Shown here: positions 26,401-40,029 of the stretch, one piece after another
Numbering within the stretch: the stretch's first letter is position 1
Layout: each line of letters starts with the position of its first letter
Source: Thuidium tamariscinum
Taxonomy: Eukaryota; Streptophyta; Bryopsida; Hypnales; Thuidiaceae
Direction: 5' to 3'
Assembly (NCBI GenBank): GCA_947034885.2
Contig: OX344749.2
Coordinates: forward strand, 30,085,501-30,149,500
Length of the DNA: 64,000 bases
Position numbers and translations under genes: made by a program
Notes under the pieces: generated by a model
Told to the model about the DNA's origin: nothing
The model's input: only the letters and a program-made list of their open reading frames with translations
The model's database searches: none

Positions 26401-26492
26401 CTGTCGCAAGTAGATCACATGCTCTGCTCGCGACACTGCTGTGACGAAGTAAGTGCCTGTCCTTTTCGCAAGTCTGCTTCAATTCTACGCAT
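20404..26492 (-). CDS. TnpA-like (Ptta/En/Spm, Transposase_24-type) DNA-binding protein of element C, about nine exons
   Basis: Predicted minus-strand exons, in order, are 26492-25976, 25165-24649, 24260-23989, 23343-23088, 22468-about 21758, 21683-21453, 21286-21173, 20888-20670 and 20508-20404. Most join in matching phase at GT-AG borders. The first exon needs an upstream start exon I could not place, and the junction after the fifth exon is unresolved, since a TGA lies at 21753-21755. The second exon contains KKKRGRPA, an AT-hook. The fourth and fifth are rich in RS/SR dipeptides. The fifth holds GRPYGPGRPAW followed by a helical segment with NENYLRG and VWKRLEKL, the layout I know from the second gene of plant CACTA elements. 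A coiled coil lies in 20888-20670. The family binds subterminal repeats and assists the transposase. No internal stop was found in the resolved exons, unlike its partner at 30825. Confidence 0.6.
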
Positions 26493-29400
26493 CTGAATAG
26501 AGGGAAATACTGAATTGTTTTACTTTTGCAGGAAGGTTCTAGGAGGGGAAAACAACAGCATTGTTTGGCGTGCTTATGCTAAAAAATGAACACGTCTGCA
26601 TACTGAATTTAATTGAAGACAATTCACCAAATCAAAGTGGCCAAAAAAAAGACGTGAGGGTTTCTGCACAGATTAACAACTTCGACGAAAATTCATGCTT
26701 CAAAAAATATTAGCAGCCAAGAGAACCTCCGGATTAAAAAAGAAACTAGGGCGACGTAGTAGCAAGCAACTGTGTGGACAATCGGGTGCAGGATGACGGC
26801 TTCTTCAATGCATCGTCACACCTACATCAACGACTTTCATCCACCAACGAACAGTAGGTTAACAGGCACTTAAGGCACGGAAGTCGAAAACAGAAGGCAG
26901 TACGCGCTCTGAAGTTGCTGCGGCGGAGCTTCGCTAAATATGGATGCACGAAGGTGACGCGACATTCCTGGCATGCTATTTCAGTGCTCCGTGTGCCAAG
27001 TTGCGATCGGGAATATCACGATCAGTTATTATATGCAGCCGTCTTTGCTATTTTCAACCGAAATAATCCACGGTACGCAAACACAGGTGCCTGCATCCTA
27101 GACCTAATCGCAGTTTGACACCGCCTATGCAGAAGCGAATCAATAATAGGTGGACAAGGCGACTTCTTTTTTTGGGAACGGAACTTCATGGTTCAGAAGG
27201 AATATGGTTCACTCCCATTTAGTGAAGTCTACGACGGCTACGAATGAGAAGCCGACATGGAGATTAACTTCCGAGTGTTTCGCGCAAAGAAAGAGAAGGT
27301 AAGTAATCGCTCTGCTTTCTTTGCAAGTGAACTACCTTTGCACACTAAACAAAGAACTCTACCACTAAAAGAAGGACGACCTCTACGGGAAACCAGCGTG
27401 CACAGGAGAGGAACTCACTGTTTTTCCTTCATGTCATTGCTGTCCTTGCACAAGTTGGTGATCTCCTCCTGCGCTTGCACACTCACAGAGACCTTTCCCT
27501 ACACTCGTTCCATATTGCACGAGCAGAATTCCTCTTACTGATTGCCGCTGCGGAGTGAGGATATATGCTTGGGAACGAACTCAAAAAAGGAATGCAGTTC
27601 GACGTTGCTGCACGAAAGGCAAGTAGAGGATAGATCGCAGCATTCTCCTACAACTATCGACGTCACTCCACTGAACTTGTTCAGGGAAAAACAGGTGAAA
27701 GCTTGTGAAGCAGGTGAGAGCTTATTATACACGAATTCAACTCTCTGGAAGTTTATTAAAAACAGTAAATGATGTATACCTCAAGCTGTTCACATCTATA
27801 TTATAGTAGCAATCATGAAATAAGTGACAAGTCAATCTCATTGGAGTAATTGCTGCCTTACTTGATATTGACAGTGAGGGTTATTGGGAGAGACGGTCAG
27901 TGCATGTACTTCCAGTTCTATAGCTTTTCAATTCAATTGATGCAGTATTAGCGTTGTAGATACGTGGACGTTCTGAAATTTAGGAAGTTATTTTCAGACG
28001 ACAGTTCCTTGTGAAGAGTCGGAAGTGCAGGCTTCCCTAACAGACTGTCGCACAGATTTTTGCGCTCCTTTGATTCAGAATTTGACTTGTGTGAGAACTT
28101 TTCCACGAAGTATAATTCAAAATCTCGACGTTACCTTCTCTCTTAGCTTCAGTCGGTCTGTCGAACAGTATGTACAATGAGAATAACAACGTCATTTGCA
28201 CTTGAAGTCTTCATTGCATCCTTCATATTCCTAAGGGCTGTGCTTCCTTCCATACATGACGACTTCCTTTATTTTTAACATTGTAAGTAACTCAGTTCAA
28301 GATAGGATGATGGCCTCTCTCGATGTTGAGAACAGAATGTGTTCGGACTTTGGAATATTTGTAGGGAATCATTTATTTATATGTCTACTCTAGAAGATAG
28401 TCGTAAACATAATCTGCCATGTAAATTGCATGCCTAACTTGTCTTTGTACTTCGCTTTACTGACTTGCATGTCTATGTTTGACGTGGATATTGAGCTTCT
28501 TGTTTAGAAGTAGTACTCGGTTTTTGAACACTGACGTTTTGCTTCCTAACTTTGCAGTTGTAGGTTCTGAGAAGAGACCTTTTCTTGCAGTTGCTTCGCC
28601 AAGTACTGAATAGTAGCAGTCACTGAAGGGCACCTACATCTGGGTAAGGCCAATCCAAAGAAAACTAAATAGAAATATGTGAACCTTTGTGAACATCATG
28701 AACACGGGGAGTAGAAACTGTACAATTACTTCACTGTTTTCTTTCAGAGAGCTATCAGTGGCGGAAAAGGAAGTTCTGTTCTGTAGAAAACTGCATGTCC
28801 ACGGGGGTAGACCATCCATTGAATGGAAGGAATCTTGTAGTGAAGTTCCTATGAAACGCACCGTCCACAGTCGCAGGAATCTTATTTAGAAATCCCTGTA
28901 AAACGTATTGGACATCCACTAAATTGAGAGAAATCTTGTAATGAAGTTTCTCTGAAGAAGAAGAACATTTCTTGGTCTTCAGTTTGTCAGTTTGTACTTG
29001 GAAGCACTGGAGCAGTTCTCTTTAAATTAGTCTTTTCTAAGGGGTGTGGATTTCTACATATTAATTGAAACCGGAGTGTCAAGGCAATCCATCAGTGTAA
29101 GATTAGGATGTGCTAGTGCATATAGGTAGAGGATATTGTTTCCTGTGGAATGTGTAGTCCAAAAGCGGAAGAGTGCAGTTTTCTTTGTTTCTGTCCCCAA
29201 CTTCACAAGCCCCTTTTAAATGCACATTCTCATATCCAATGCAATGGGGTAGGACAAAATATGAATGCATAAGTATATTGTCACTTCTTTATTAAACCTC
29301 TGCCTAATTTGATGAATGCTTTGCAGTATTTGACGAAGAGAACAGAAGTGGTACTTGAACTCCTGCAATGAGAGTGCATTCTTCAATTTGAATCCTGTGG

Positions 29401-30824
29401 GTATGTACTTCTTTGAACCGTGTTCTCTGCCTTTGAAGTGATATTTTTAATGTACAAGGTAATGTACGTAGGGGAAAAAAAAAGTCTATAGGAATGGAAA
29501 GAACATGATCGTGTTTATCCATCTCAATAGTAACTAGAACAGCTTAGAATTCGAAATTTTGGATAATTTTAAATCAAAAAACAAAATGAGCATTTAAAGA
29601 ATTCCTGTATAACGGGAATCCCTATATAATGAGAATTGCCACTAAGTAGAAATTTTTATTTTTTGGAATTGACAATTGGAGAAATCAGTTGTCAAAGGAT
29701 GCTATGTGCCGGTTTTCTTTGTCTGTCATTGTATTATATCAATGGTTTTTCAGAGAGCTCTTGCATTCCCAAAGGAGAGAAGGTTATTTTCATCTTACAC
29801 TGCATAGGCATGCTTGTCAAATAGAAGTTGCACTACAATTAGCGAAAAAAGTATTGGCTAGAGACCAGTGGTCATAAGTAACAATAAAAAGAAGTCGCAT
29901 TAGCATTCCTGTGGACTTGAATCGTTAGAGACTTTTCTACCAAGAAATGCATGTCTCTAATGTTTTCGAGGCCTCTACTCTACATTTTTGGTGAGCATTG
30001 CTTTAGTACTTGAACTTCAATTGTCCGTTGTAATTCTTGGGGAGAAACAAAAGCATTGTCATGTTCTTAGCATGGAACTGACGTGTACTTCAGATGTAGT
30101 ACACTGATTTAGGAATTGAATTGTTACATTGATTATCAGAACTTAAATCTATGGAGTTGCAGGCATCAGAAGATTTGGGAACACGGAAGTGGTATTTGGT
30201 AGTGCAGTCAGCGAGGTAAGTCTGCGGTTCACTTTGGAATTCCGAAAGTGTCAGAAGCGGACTACTGCATGCATGTTTGCTGTTGAATTCTGTATTTCTG
30301 TTTTGAAATTCCTTCTCACAAATGACTTGGTAGGATGACTTCACTGGCACAGATAGTTTAGCACGCGGAAGAATAAAAAAATATGATAGGGAAATTTTAT
30401 GTTTCACTGAACACGATTATGTGGTAGTGTCTTAGAATAATGGAGTGTCAGTTCTCGCGGAAATAGTCAAGCACTTTTCACGAACATACTCTGTGCAAAT
30501 ACAGTGCATAATGGTATTTTAACTCCCGAAAATGAACCAAAGCATAGAACCCATGTCATTTGAATTGAAAGTTGTGTTTGTTGTAGAAAGAAATAATTCA
30601 ATAAATGCGAGTCCCAGTTTCTTTCTTCATAAGGATGGAATTTCTGGCAATCAGTTTATCTGAACTAATCTTTGACAATGGGATTTTGAAGTCATTAAAA
30701 GTTTCCTTAAGAAAGCTACAACACTGCTCATGAATTTGAAAATAAATTAAAGATTGCATTGATGTTGAAATTGTAGATGCTTAAACAGTTTCCACTAATT
30801 CAAAGTATTTCATGTGATTGTAGG
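26493..30824. promoter_or_regulatory. Divergent intergenic region of element C
   Basis: It separates the oppositely transcribed TnpA-like and tnp2 genes, so both promoters should lie here. A possible untranslated or short first exon on the plus strand starts with ATG at 27257 and ends at a very good donor, GAGAAG then GTAAGTAATC, at 27298-27299. No other coding exon is recognised. The run ATTGTAG at 30817-30823 is the acceptor before the tnp2 start codon. Confidence 0.45.
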
Positions 30825-33800
30825 ATGCGTCCGACGCACAATTCAGCTTACCATATCGAGCGTTCAATTGCAAACCGCTTAAAACTACAAGAGTACCCAT
30901 GTGCATGCAACCAATGTAGGGGCGCAATAGTAAGAAAAGTGTCCACTATTGCTAAGCATCACATGAGAAATGGTCGAGACCCTTATCTCAAATACCCTGT
31001 CCTGGTGAGTTTATGAAAGAATATGATTTTCCATAAATCATTAATACAATTTGTGCTTTTATTTGATATGGAGTGACGGTTTAAAATTCCCCATGGACAT
31101 TGTACACGAGTTCCCAAGCTTCTCAGAAGTTTGAGAGAATGTCAATGGATAACTGTCATGTTGTTTAGACATAACTGTTGTATTCAAAGCTTTAAAGAAT
31201 GTAAGTTAATTATTTCAGTGTCCTAAGCGTACAGTGCTTAGCACTTTCCTAGCTTCATAGGAAGTTAACGTTTTTTTCTCTTTGTTGCTGTAGACAGTGG
31301 ATGGAGAAAGTATACGAGGCCCTACTCAGGAACCCGAAGCACAAGAGCAATATAACCAGCATGCAGACAAAGGTGATGGTAGGGGCAATTTCACTTGGCC
31401 ACATAAAACCACCGTGGATATTGACGGAATGGTCAGAGATGCATTCATGCGGTGTGATGAAATTCACAGTGATTTTATGAATGAGGAGCAGGGAACACCC
31501 TTCAACAACATGGATGTGGAAGAAGATGACGACTTCAACGAAATGAATTTGCAAAGCCTTCTGAGGGATTCAACAGAAAAGATCTTCGAAGGGAGTAATT
31601 TAAACCGTCTGTAGTGTGGCATCGTGTTATTCTCTTTGTGCAGCTTATACTCCGTGCCAAACACATTTCTTGATGCACTTTTAACTTGGATCGCTGGTGA
31701 TTTGTTGCCAACTTCAAATTGCTTCCCACGAACATCCTATGAAATCAAGACCATGATGATGAAGTGGGGCCTGAAGCATCGACAGGTGCACACCTGTCCT
31801 GGAGGGCATATCTTGTATGAAGGGGAGAATGAAGATCTTCAAGAATGTCCAAACTGTCACCATCCACGATATCTTGCAGGTTCAAATAAAGTACCACAAC
31901 GAGTAGTCCGATATTTTGATATTGTGAAGCACTTGCTAAGGATGTTTAAATGCCCTGAGATAGCAAAGCACATGACCTGGCATGCGGATCATAAATCACA
32001 GGATGGTAAAATGTGTTCAGTAGTGGATAGTGAGCAATGGAAGACAATTGATCGACTGTATCCTGATTTTGCTGAAGTGCTCACCAATCTTCGTTTGGGA
32101 CTAGTAGGGGATGGCATTATTCCTTTTAAGAATAATGCCATAAAGCACTCTACTTGGGTTTTACTTATTACCATTTACAATCTTCCTCCATGGCTATTGA
32201 CCAAAAAATTCTTTATTTCTCTTGCTGTTTTAATTCCAGGGCCTCTAGCACCCACTGCAAAGAATATTGATATATTTTTAGCCCCAGTTATTCGAGACCT
32301 ACAAAAGCTTTGGAGGGGTGTACCAGCCATGAACATGTCCAAACCTGAGAATGAGAGAAGGTTCACTTTGAGAGCTCTTTTGATGTGGACAATAAACGAT
32401 TTTCCAGCTTACGGTTTACTTTCCGGGCAACAAGTTCATGGATATAAAGCATGTCCATTATGTGGCCCAGAGACTTGTGCAGAGCATGCACGTCTTCTTG
32501 GAAAAATGATATACTTAGGTGCTAGACGTTTCTTGCCTGCAGATCATCGATTTCGAAGAGCAAGGGCTGCATTTAATTTGCACCGAGAGTTGCAGTTGCC
32601 TCCACGCAGACCAACAGGTGTAGAAGTCTTGCGTTGGGGATCAGAACGATCAGAATTTCTTGCAAATGGTGGTGTTGAGAATTCCAATGACGATCCAGTG
32701 AAGTTACATGGAGTGAAGCGTCAAAGTATTTTTTTTGACTTGCCATATTGGAAGGTCAGTTTATTCTGGACACTCAGTGATTCAAAGATAAGAAACATAG
32801 TCAGGAGAAGATTATAGTGTATTAGTAAGAAATAAGTAGCATAAACAGAAAACCATCCACAAAAAAATCTTTTGAATAGAATGTTTTTTTTTTTTTTTTT
32901 TCACATCCACAGAAATGGAAGTTTTTTAGTGTCTGTTTGTTTTCAGAAGTTGAAGTGAAAGAACATAGGCATTTACATTATAAACTGAACTTCTGAAAGT
33001 AAGAATGATGTAACATCTACTGGTGCATCCTTATCTAAATGATTTTATAGGTGAAGTCAAACAAAATTTTCATATAAATATAATTAAAAACATGTATAGT
33101 ACAGTTTTGGTTTGTTCCCTTATGGAATGGCATGAGGATGGGAGTCACGTTTTCTCTGTAGAATTGTAAGGGTTGTAGCAGCAGCCATTTTTTTTTAAAG
33201 AATGCAGATACAAATATTTTCATGAATGTGAAATATTGGATGTACCATTGAAGAAATAAATGTTCATTGAATTCTATCTGTATTCCGCATTTATCTTAAT
33301 AACTTCTTTTGATATATTGTTGGTAGTGAGCAGTGTTTTCCACATTGTCTGAGAATGTGGAATTTGGGCATAGTACATCAGCTCTGAACTAGGAATAATT
33401 AGATTGGTGGGAATATTTTCTTCTGAAATCAGTGATCAAAAGTCTTTGATGCACAAGTATAGGACATTCAGTTAAAAAAGTGCATTGCAATGTGCAATTC
33501 TAAACTAGGGCATGGAAGTATATGGTATTTCATTAAGCAATGAGTATGGTTTCCCACACGCTGAAATGTAGAGGATAGTCTTCCCCTCAGGGTGTGAGTG
33601 TCAAGAGCCTAAGACATATGACTTTTTAATCATTTAGTTTATAAGGAGCAATGTAATGCTTAATGTGTCTGGACATTGTCAGGAGCGTAGAGTGAATGAT
33701 GAATTTTTTCACTGAAATTAGTACAACTTCTTCAAGAAGTATTTGTTCTATGTTTGATGGAATTAGTGAAGTGCTGTTTAATGCAGGGTTACATGTGTAG

Positions 33801-36800
33801 ACTACTTGTAATTACTGAAGCAGAACCGAATGACAGAATGATACTTTGATGAATTTGCGAACCTTTTTTTTTTTTTAAAACTAGTGAAATGGAATTCCAT
33901 TGCCAGAAAAGCACGAATCTTTTATAGGAGTTTAGTAATGACAGGAGAAGCAAATGTCACAAATGGGCCAGAATTTTACATGTTAGTAGAGGGAGGTTGA
34001 TTTCACCTAGAAGTATGAATTTGCATCCATGATGAGTGACCAAGCAGGAAAGTGAGTATTTTTTATTCTGAGGATGGGAAGGTAGTTTATGAGTTCATTT
34101 CCTTTATGAGTGTTTTACCTATTTATTGAATCCAAACTGAGGCCATGAGGAGGATGTGGTCAACCACCATTAGAAGTGACGGAGTCCTTAGTTTTGGAAG
34201 CACAGGAAAGTGAAAGTATTGGCAGTGGTAACAATTGGCAAAGCTATTCTTACATTGGAGAGAAGAAGTTAAAATGAGAATGACTATAACAATCTCTGTA
34301 ATGTCTTTTCTTGGTAATTTCTAGTCTTCGTGCATATCAAACTGTTTTTGACAGTGTTAGTTCTAACCTCCATCTCTTAATTAAATTATATGAATTGACT
34401 TTGGTTCAATTCTAAAATTCGTTTTGAAGGAAGAAGGAGAACAGGGATGTAAGAAGACAGTGCCACATATACTGTATATAATGAATCTAAGTAAATTTGT
34501 ATATTCTGGATGTATGTGTTAAATATGTCGGGGGCATATATTTTGGTGTGTGGTCTATTGTAAGACTATTAAGTGAGTTCTCGGTCTTTTAAGATTTTCC
34601 ATATCCTTATCAAGCTATTATCTTTTAAAGGAAAGGCTAAGTGGTTATAATATGTGCTTAGAAATTATTTCAGGGAATGCATTGAGGAGTACTTTGGATC
34701 TTTGGAAGTGATTGCAGAATCCCATGCATATGTGATTCATGAACCTGTCTAAGGCATTTTCTGGAAGAAAGGAATGGTAGGTGAAAGAGTTACCCTAGAA
34801 GTCCTTCATTGTTAAAGTGAACCCATCACATTTTTCTAATAGGGTACTGTAATTTTAGATAATCTTTGCATTTTTGGTGCTAACATATTCTTCCTTTCCC
34901 TGAGCAGGACCTCCCAGTACGCCATGTTCTAGATATGATGCATTGCGAAAAGAATATATGTGAGAACTTCTTGAAGACAGCTTTTGGGGAGAAGGACTCT
35001 CTAGCCGTACGAGCAGACATGCAAGCTCGAGGAATACGATCACATCTCCATCTGCAACATGTTGGGCCAAATCTTGGAAGACTGTTTATGCCAGATGCCT
35101 CCTATGTACTTTCGAGGGACGATAAAGCGAAGGTTTTACAAGTCCTGTAGTCTCTGAGGACACCTACACATTACGTGTCAGCACTTCACAAGAAAATAGT
35201 GAAAGGAAAATTCAGTGGCCTAAAATCACATGATTATCATGTGCTTTTACAACAGATTTTGCCATTATGCTTCAGGAAGGTCTCCAATAAGGCTTTGGCG
35301 GGAACAGTCATACGTTTGAGCAGAGTTTTTCGCAAAATGTGTGCCAGAACAGTGGATATCAATGACAAGTCACAATTGACTGAAGACTGTGCCGAAACAA
35401 TGTGCATTGTGGAAAAGGAAATGCCTTCGTCCTTTTTTGATATCATGTCACATTTACCCCATCACTTAGTGGAAGAGCTTTTTATATGTGGGCCCGTTCA
35501 TACGAGGTGGATGTACCCATATGAAAGGTACTTTAAAAGTTTGAAGGGATATGTCAGAAACCTTGCTAAACCTGAAGGCAGTATTGCACAGGGATACCAA
35601 ATCGAGGAGGCCTTGGGATTTATCACAGAATACATGAGTGACTACAACTTGACAAGAAGAAGAGTTTGGGACAATGAGGAGGAGCCAACAATGGTGGATG
35701 AGATTTTGGAAGGTCAAGGAAAGCGGAAGCAGTTATCTGACTATGAAAGGAATTCAATGCACGAATTCATTTTGGACAATGTGTCACACATAGATCCATA
35801 CCGACAGTATGTATTCTTATTCTTCCTTTGGTATGTTTTTTTAGTTCTATTTTTGTATGGCAACTACTATATAGCTATTGTAAAAAAATTTGATTTTAAT
35901 CAGGACTTTGAATATAGAAATCAGTAATGCAGGTTCATCAATTCTATGTTTCAAGTCTTATACTGTAATTAGCAAATGTGAAATTTAGAACAGAGTTTGC
36001 CTTGTCGACTAGTGCAGTGATTTTGCATGTCATTTAGTTAGTGGAAGTGTACCTGTAATTCCCCGTAGTGACAATTCTAATTGTGCTTCATGAAATATAT
36101 CCAGAATATGCCCGTTTAGTATTGTAGTTCGATTGAAATACCTTTCTCAGTTCTTCAAAGTAATTACCCTAATCTTATAGCAATTGAACCACGCTTTTCA
36201 GAATTTCAAGTAAAATCTGAGATTAGAACTGCAGATATGTTGTTTGAATCAGAATAGAGCCATCGTAAATAAATATGTACCTGAGCGGTCCAACATGTAC
36301 TTTAGATTATCAGGCAGTTGTAGGCTTTGAGAGAATCTAAGGTTATAACTGCTTCTGTGATGTGTCTGAGTCCCACATCTGAAGGTTGAGGCATGGTGTG
36401 TTGGGTTTTCTCTATTGTTAAGGGAGAAACACCCATTCGTGTCCCTGTACCTTGCAGTGGAGTGTAGAGTCACTCAAATATGTCCCTAGAGTGTAGTTAA
36501 TGTGTTTGACACATGTGTGAAAGTAATTTGTAGACACAGGTGAAGGACACTTAAGAGAATCTGGTTGGCTCAGGGCTGATTTTCGCAGGGTTCAGTTTTG
36601 GGTGCATCTACTGGACACTTTCAGTGGTCTAGGCACCCATCACTTCAAAAAAACATAGAAATTACATACAATGCCTCAAAATTTTTTTTTTTTTTGAACA
36701 TTCATAATTTTCACTTGCTAATACTAGAAAAATATGAATTTTAGGAAAATCTCCCTCCAACTATGCTGAATTCCTTAAATGGACGGTTTTGGGTGTTTCC

Positions 36801-39800
36801 ACTATAGTAGGTGAAAGGAAATAGAAGGCTTCAGGGAATAGTTTGTTTCTGAAAATCTTGAAAAGGAATTGACAGTGATGGAATTTAGTGAGGGAGTGTA
36901 ATGTAGAAGAAATCATGTGTCATTTGCAATGAAAATAGGTGTTGTTTGTTCAGAATAAGATAAATGAAATCTCGCTGTCAGTGCAGAGCAGTCTTCCGTA
37001 GAGTGATGTTGATATTCGCTAGGGGCCATTATTAATTAATGATGGCAGCAATGGTAGAACTTGTCCGTTAAGCATAGTCTTAGTGTACAGTGGAGGCAAG
37101 AGTAGTGATCATGGACTGGTGAAATCTTGAAGGCAGGAACAGTGGGGGAGGTATTCTGTGGGTTGTGCATGACTTCAACATGATGTCAAGAGATGTTGAA
37201 ATTTTTGTTGCCTTTTGTTTATGTTTTTTTAAATTTTATTGCAGTGTTCTGAAAATTATGTAATAGCGTTTGTAGACATTGTGGTGTTTATTCTGACATG
37301 GGAGAAGTTAATTGAAAGAACAGATTCAAGGAGTGATTTGTGTGTGTTTGGAGAGTTTGTTGGTCGTTGCTCGTAATGAGAAATTTGTCAGTGAAGAAGA
37401 CATTCTTTCACAGTGATTGTGAGGAACAAAACGAATACCATGTTTTGTAGCTTCTACTTCAATTTGAATTATAAGAAATTTTGGAAATTGAAGTAGTGAA
37501 TCTTTGTTAACAGTGGATGATTTCTGAAAGTCAACTTCATTCTAAATAGAGAGTGTTAGTGGATTGAAGTGAATATATTTATGATTGTTGTTGACATGTA
37601 GACATTTGAAGTGTTCTGAGTTTTTTGAAAATATAATTCAAGTAACGTAATTTGTGTTCATGACTTCTTGAGAAAAATTTCTATGGAATTGAATATATAT
37701 CACAGAAATCTAGGAATCAGGGGAAGTGAAGAGGACATGTAAGTCCACATTTCAAAATTAATTATAATTTTTTCAAGAAAAAGAACATGAAAAATGAGAA
37801 GAACGTCAGCAATGGGTACAAGTCTTGAATTTGGGGGTCCACAGTGTGTCCTTGTAGGGTTCTGATGCATGTTGAAGTGTCACAGAGTTTGAGTGGGAGT
37901 TGGCTTTGGAAGTCTTGATTATCATCTGTTATTATGTTGTCAGCAGTGTAGTTGTTTTTGAAATGACTATTAAAGAGAAATGCAAATGAGCTGAATCTTA
38001 ACAATTCTGGGAAATTATTTCAAGAATTATGTAGTGGAAGAAGATATGTTGCTATGGATGGATGGTTGAAATGGAATGAGAGGGGTTCAGTAAATTGGAA
38101 TGAGCACTGTTTCTTAAGAAAATCTTAATTGTTCAAGAAATGAGTACTGGACTGGTGAATGCTCAGTACTGGTGTTCATGTTAGAATCCAGAGGGGTTTT
38201 TCTAATTATGTAATAAATGTAAGGTGCGAGGAAAAGAGTTAGTGAAATAGAACTGGCGGGGGCATTTGCTGAAGTGTGGTTCGTGAATGTGAATTTAGAG
38301 TGGATGGAAGTTTTATGCCACGTGTAGTATATGGAGTACTCAGTGTAAGAAGAAGATGGAATCCATATTTCTAGAAGAAGTTCTGATTTTGGTTTAGTGA
38401 GGTAGAAGGCTCTTAAATGGAGCGGGTTCTAAAATGGTGCCGTATTGTAAATGTACAATATTGGGACATGTTTCTCTTTCATAGCCTTGAATAGGGTACC
38501 AAGAATGCACAGTACAGGTAGGACAGAATTGTAGAGGCCTATGCCATTTGAACTTCTGAATTTGATAACTAATTCCAGTGAGCTCCAAGGAATACAAAAG
38601 TATTTGGGATTACATGTCAATTTCACTTGTCTGTCAAAGAAAAAACGCCAAAAAATATTTCAGAATGATTCACCTACACAGAATTCAATTTGAGTCCTAT
38701 AATGGGTGATTACAAAGCCTTTTACCTTGCAGGGACTCCTAAGCCATGGTAGTGCAGTTTGTACTTGAGATGAGCGCTTTGATGTTAAACAAGAAGAGTA
38801 ATTTCATCTGTACCATAGCTTCAAATGTCAGTGGATGTTCAATGTGTTCTACATGGATTGCTTGGATTATGCAAATTGATTGGAAGTGTGAAGGCTATGT
38901 TGTGAAAATGAATTTGTTCAAAACTTATGTGTTACAAGTACATAAAAGACAGCAATTAATTAGGAGTTCTTTGGCACTAAGTGGAGCTACTGAAGTCAAG
39001 TCATTTCTTAGTATAATTCTGTAAGTGCAAAAATGTATATTAGGGCAGGAGATGTACGATGTGTCTTTGCATTTCATTCCCGGAGAAATCTATCATGGTC
39101 AGTACTGTCCATCACTAATAGAAATTTCCTGCATATTTTGGAGCAGGCGGTATCAAGAGGAGTTGCAAGAGAGATCAAATGCTCGAAATGAATTTCGAAG
39201 GAGGCATCCATCGAGAAATGGTAGAAGAGCAACCCCATTTCCTGTTGGCATGGAAGAACTTCCATGTTTTGCTGAATGGCTTGAAGAAGAAGTGAAGACT
39301 GCTATGAACCAAGGAATTGAGGTTCCCATTGATGTGCAGGACTCTTCCAAATTACCATTAGAAGAAGCGAAGACATTTAAAAGCATGTATGCATATGGAT
39401 ATCATTATCGAGTGAAAAGTGCAGAGAGCAGTTCTAGAAGCACATGTGACTCAGGAGTTGCAGCTGTCTTCAAACAACCTTGTCGCTCCGGCAGACTGGA
39501 TCAGAATTTCATTACAGCTGACCTCGAATATGTTGGTGAAATATTGGAGATAGTGGAATTGAATTACAAGAGGCATTGCATAGTCCTCTTGGTTTGCGAT
39601 TGGGTGAAGGCGAACTATAGAGGTAGGAATGCTACAATCAAGAGAGATGAGTGGGGCTTCACAATAGCAAATTTTCGAGCACGTATTCCTTTTGGATACG
39701 AGTTCTTTGCATTTCCTATTCACTGTCAGCAGGTTTTTTTCAGTGATGATGGGGATGACCCAGCATGGAAAGTTGTTTTACGAACAGAAGTACGAGGTCG

Positions 39801-40029
39801 TCGACACCACAGTGGGATAGATGATGACGCAGATGCGGAACTGTTCTCCATGGGAAGAGATGATGATTTTGCAGGGCTTCGAGGAGCTTCTGAAGTAGCG
39901 GAGGCTGATCCAAATCCTCTACCAAGTGGACGGAATATTGAATTAAACAATGTTCTGAATGAGCGAATGGAAGAGGGTGATACTCAATTTGACAAGGACA
40001 TGGGGGAGTCTTCGGAGGAGGAGGACTGA
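30825..40029 (+). pseudogene. tnp2-type CACTA transposase of element C with two in-frame stops
   Basis: Four exons join in phase: 30825-31004, 31294-32754, 34908-35806 and 39147-40029. Their domains, in order, are an N-terminal zinc-binding segment (CACNQC, then a HxxNGRDPY-like stretch), a Transposase_21/tnp2 core, a DUF4218 region and a DUF4216 region. The core shows LVGDGIIPF (Asp codon 32110-32112), YNLPPW, the LIPGPLAPT segment and NDFPAYG (Asp codon 32398-32400), then CPLCG. The DUF4218 region shows LDMMHCEKN and GLKSHDYHVLLQQ. DUF4216 reads EYVGEILEIVELNY and CDWV. The protein would cut and join element ends. TAG codons at 31612-31614 and 35148-35150 interrupt otherwise collinear family sequence, so this copy should give no full product unless they are bypassed. 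Introns of 2.2 and 3.3 kb are unusually long for this family. It ends with an acidic tail. Confidence 0.85.
36558..36810 (+). repeat. Diverged direct repeat, copy 1 (tnp2 last intron)
   Basis: About 253 bp, beginning CTGGTTGG, with GGGTTCAGTTTTGGG, a long T run, ACTTGCTA, GCTGAATTCCTTA and a TTTTGGGTGTTTCCACT end. It matches 40479-40730 in the same order with many substitutions. It lies in the last tnp2 intron. It may be an old small insertion or a conserved element-internal module. Confidence 0.75.

Noticed and set aside
31624..35927. Reading the tnp2 segments as separate genes
   Set aside because: Family order and phase-compatible splice sites show one gene; the breaks are two TAG codons and introns.
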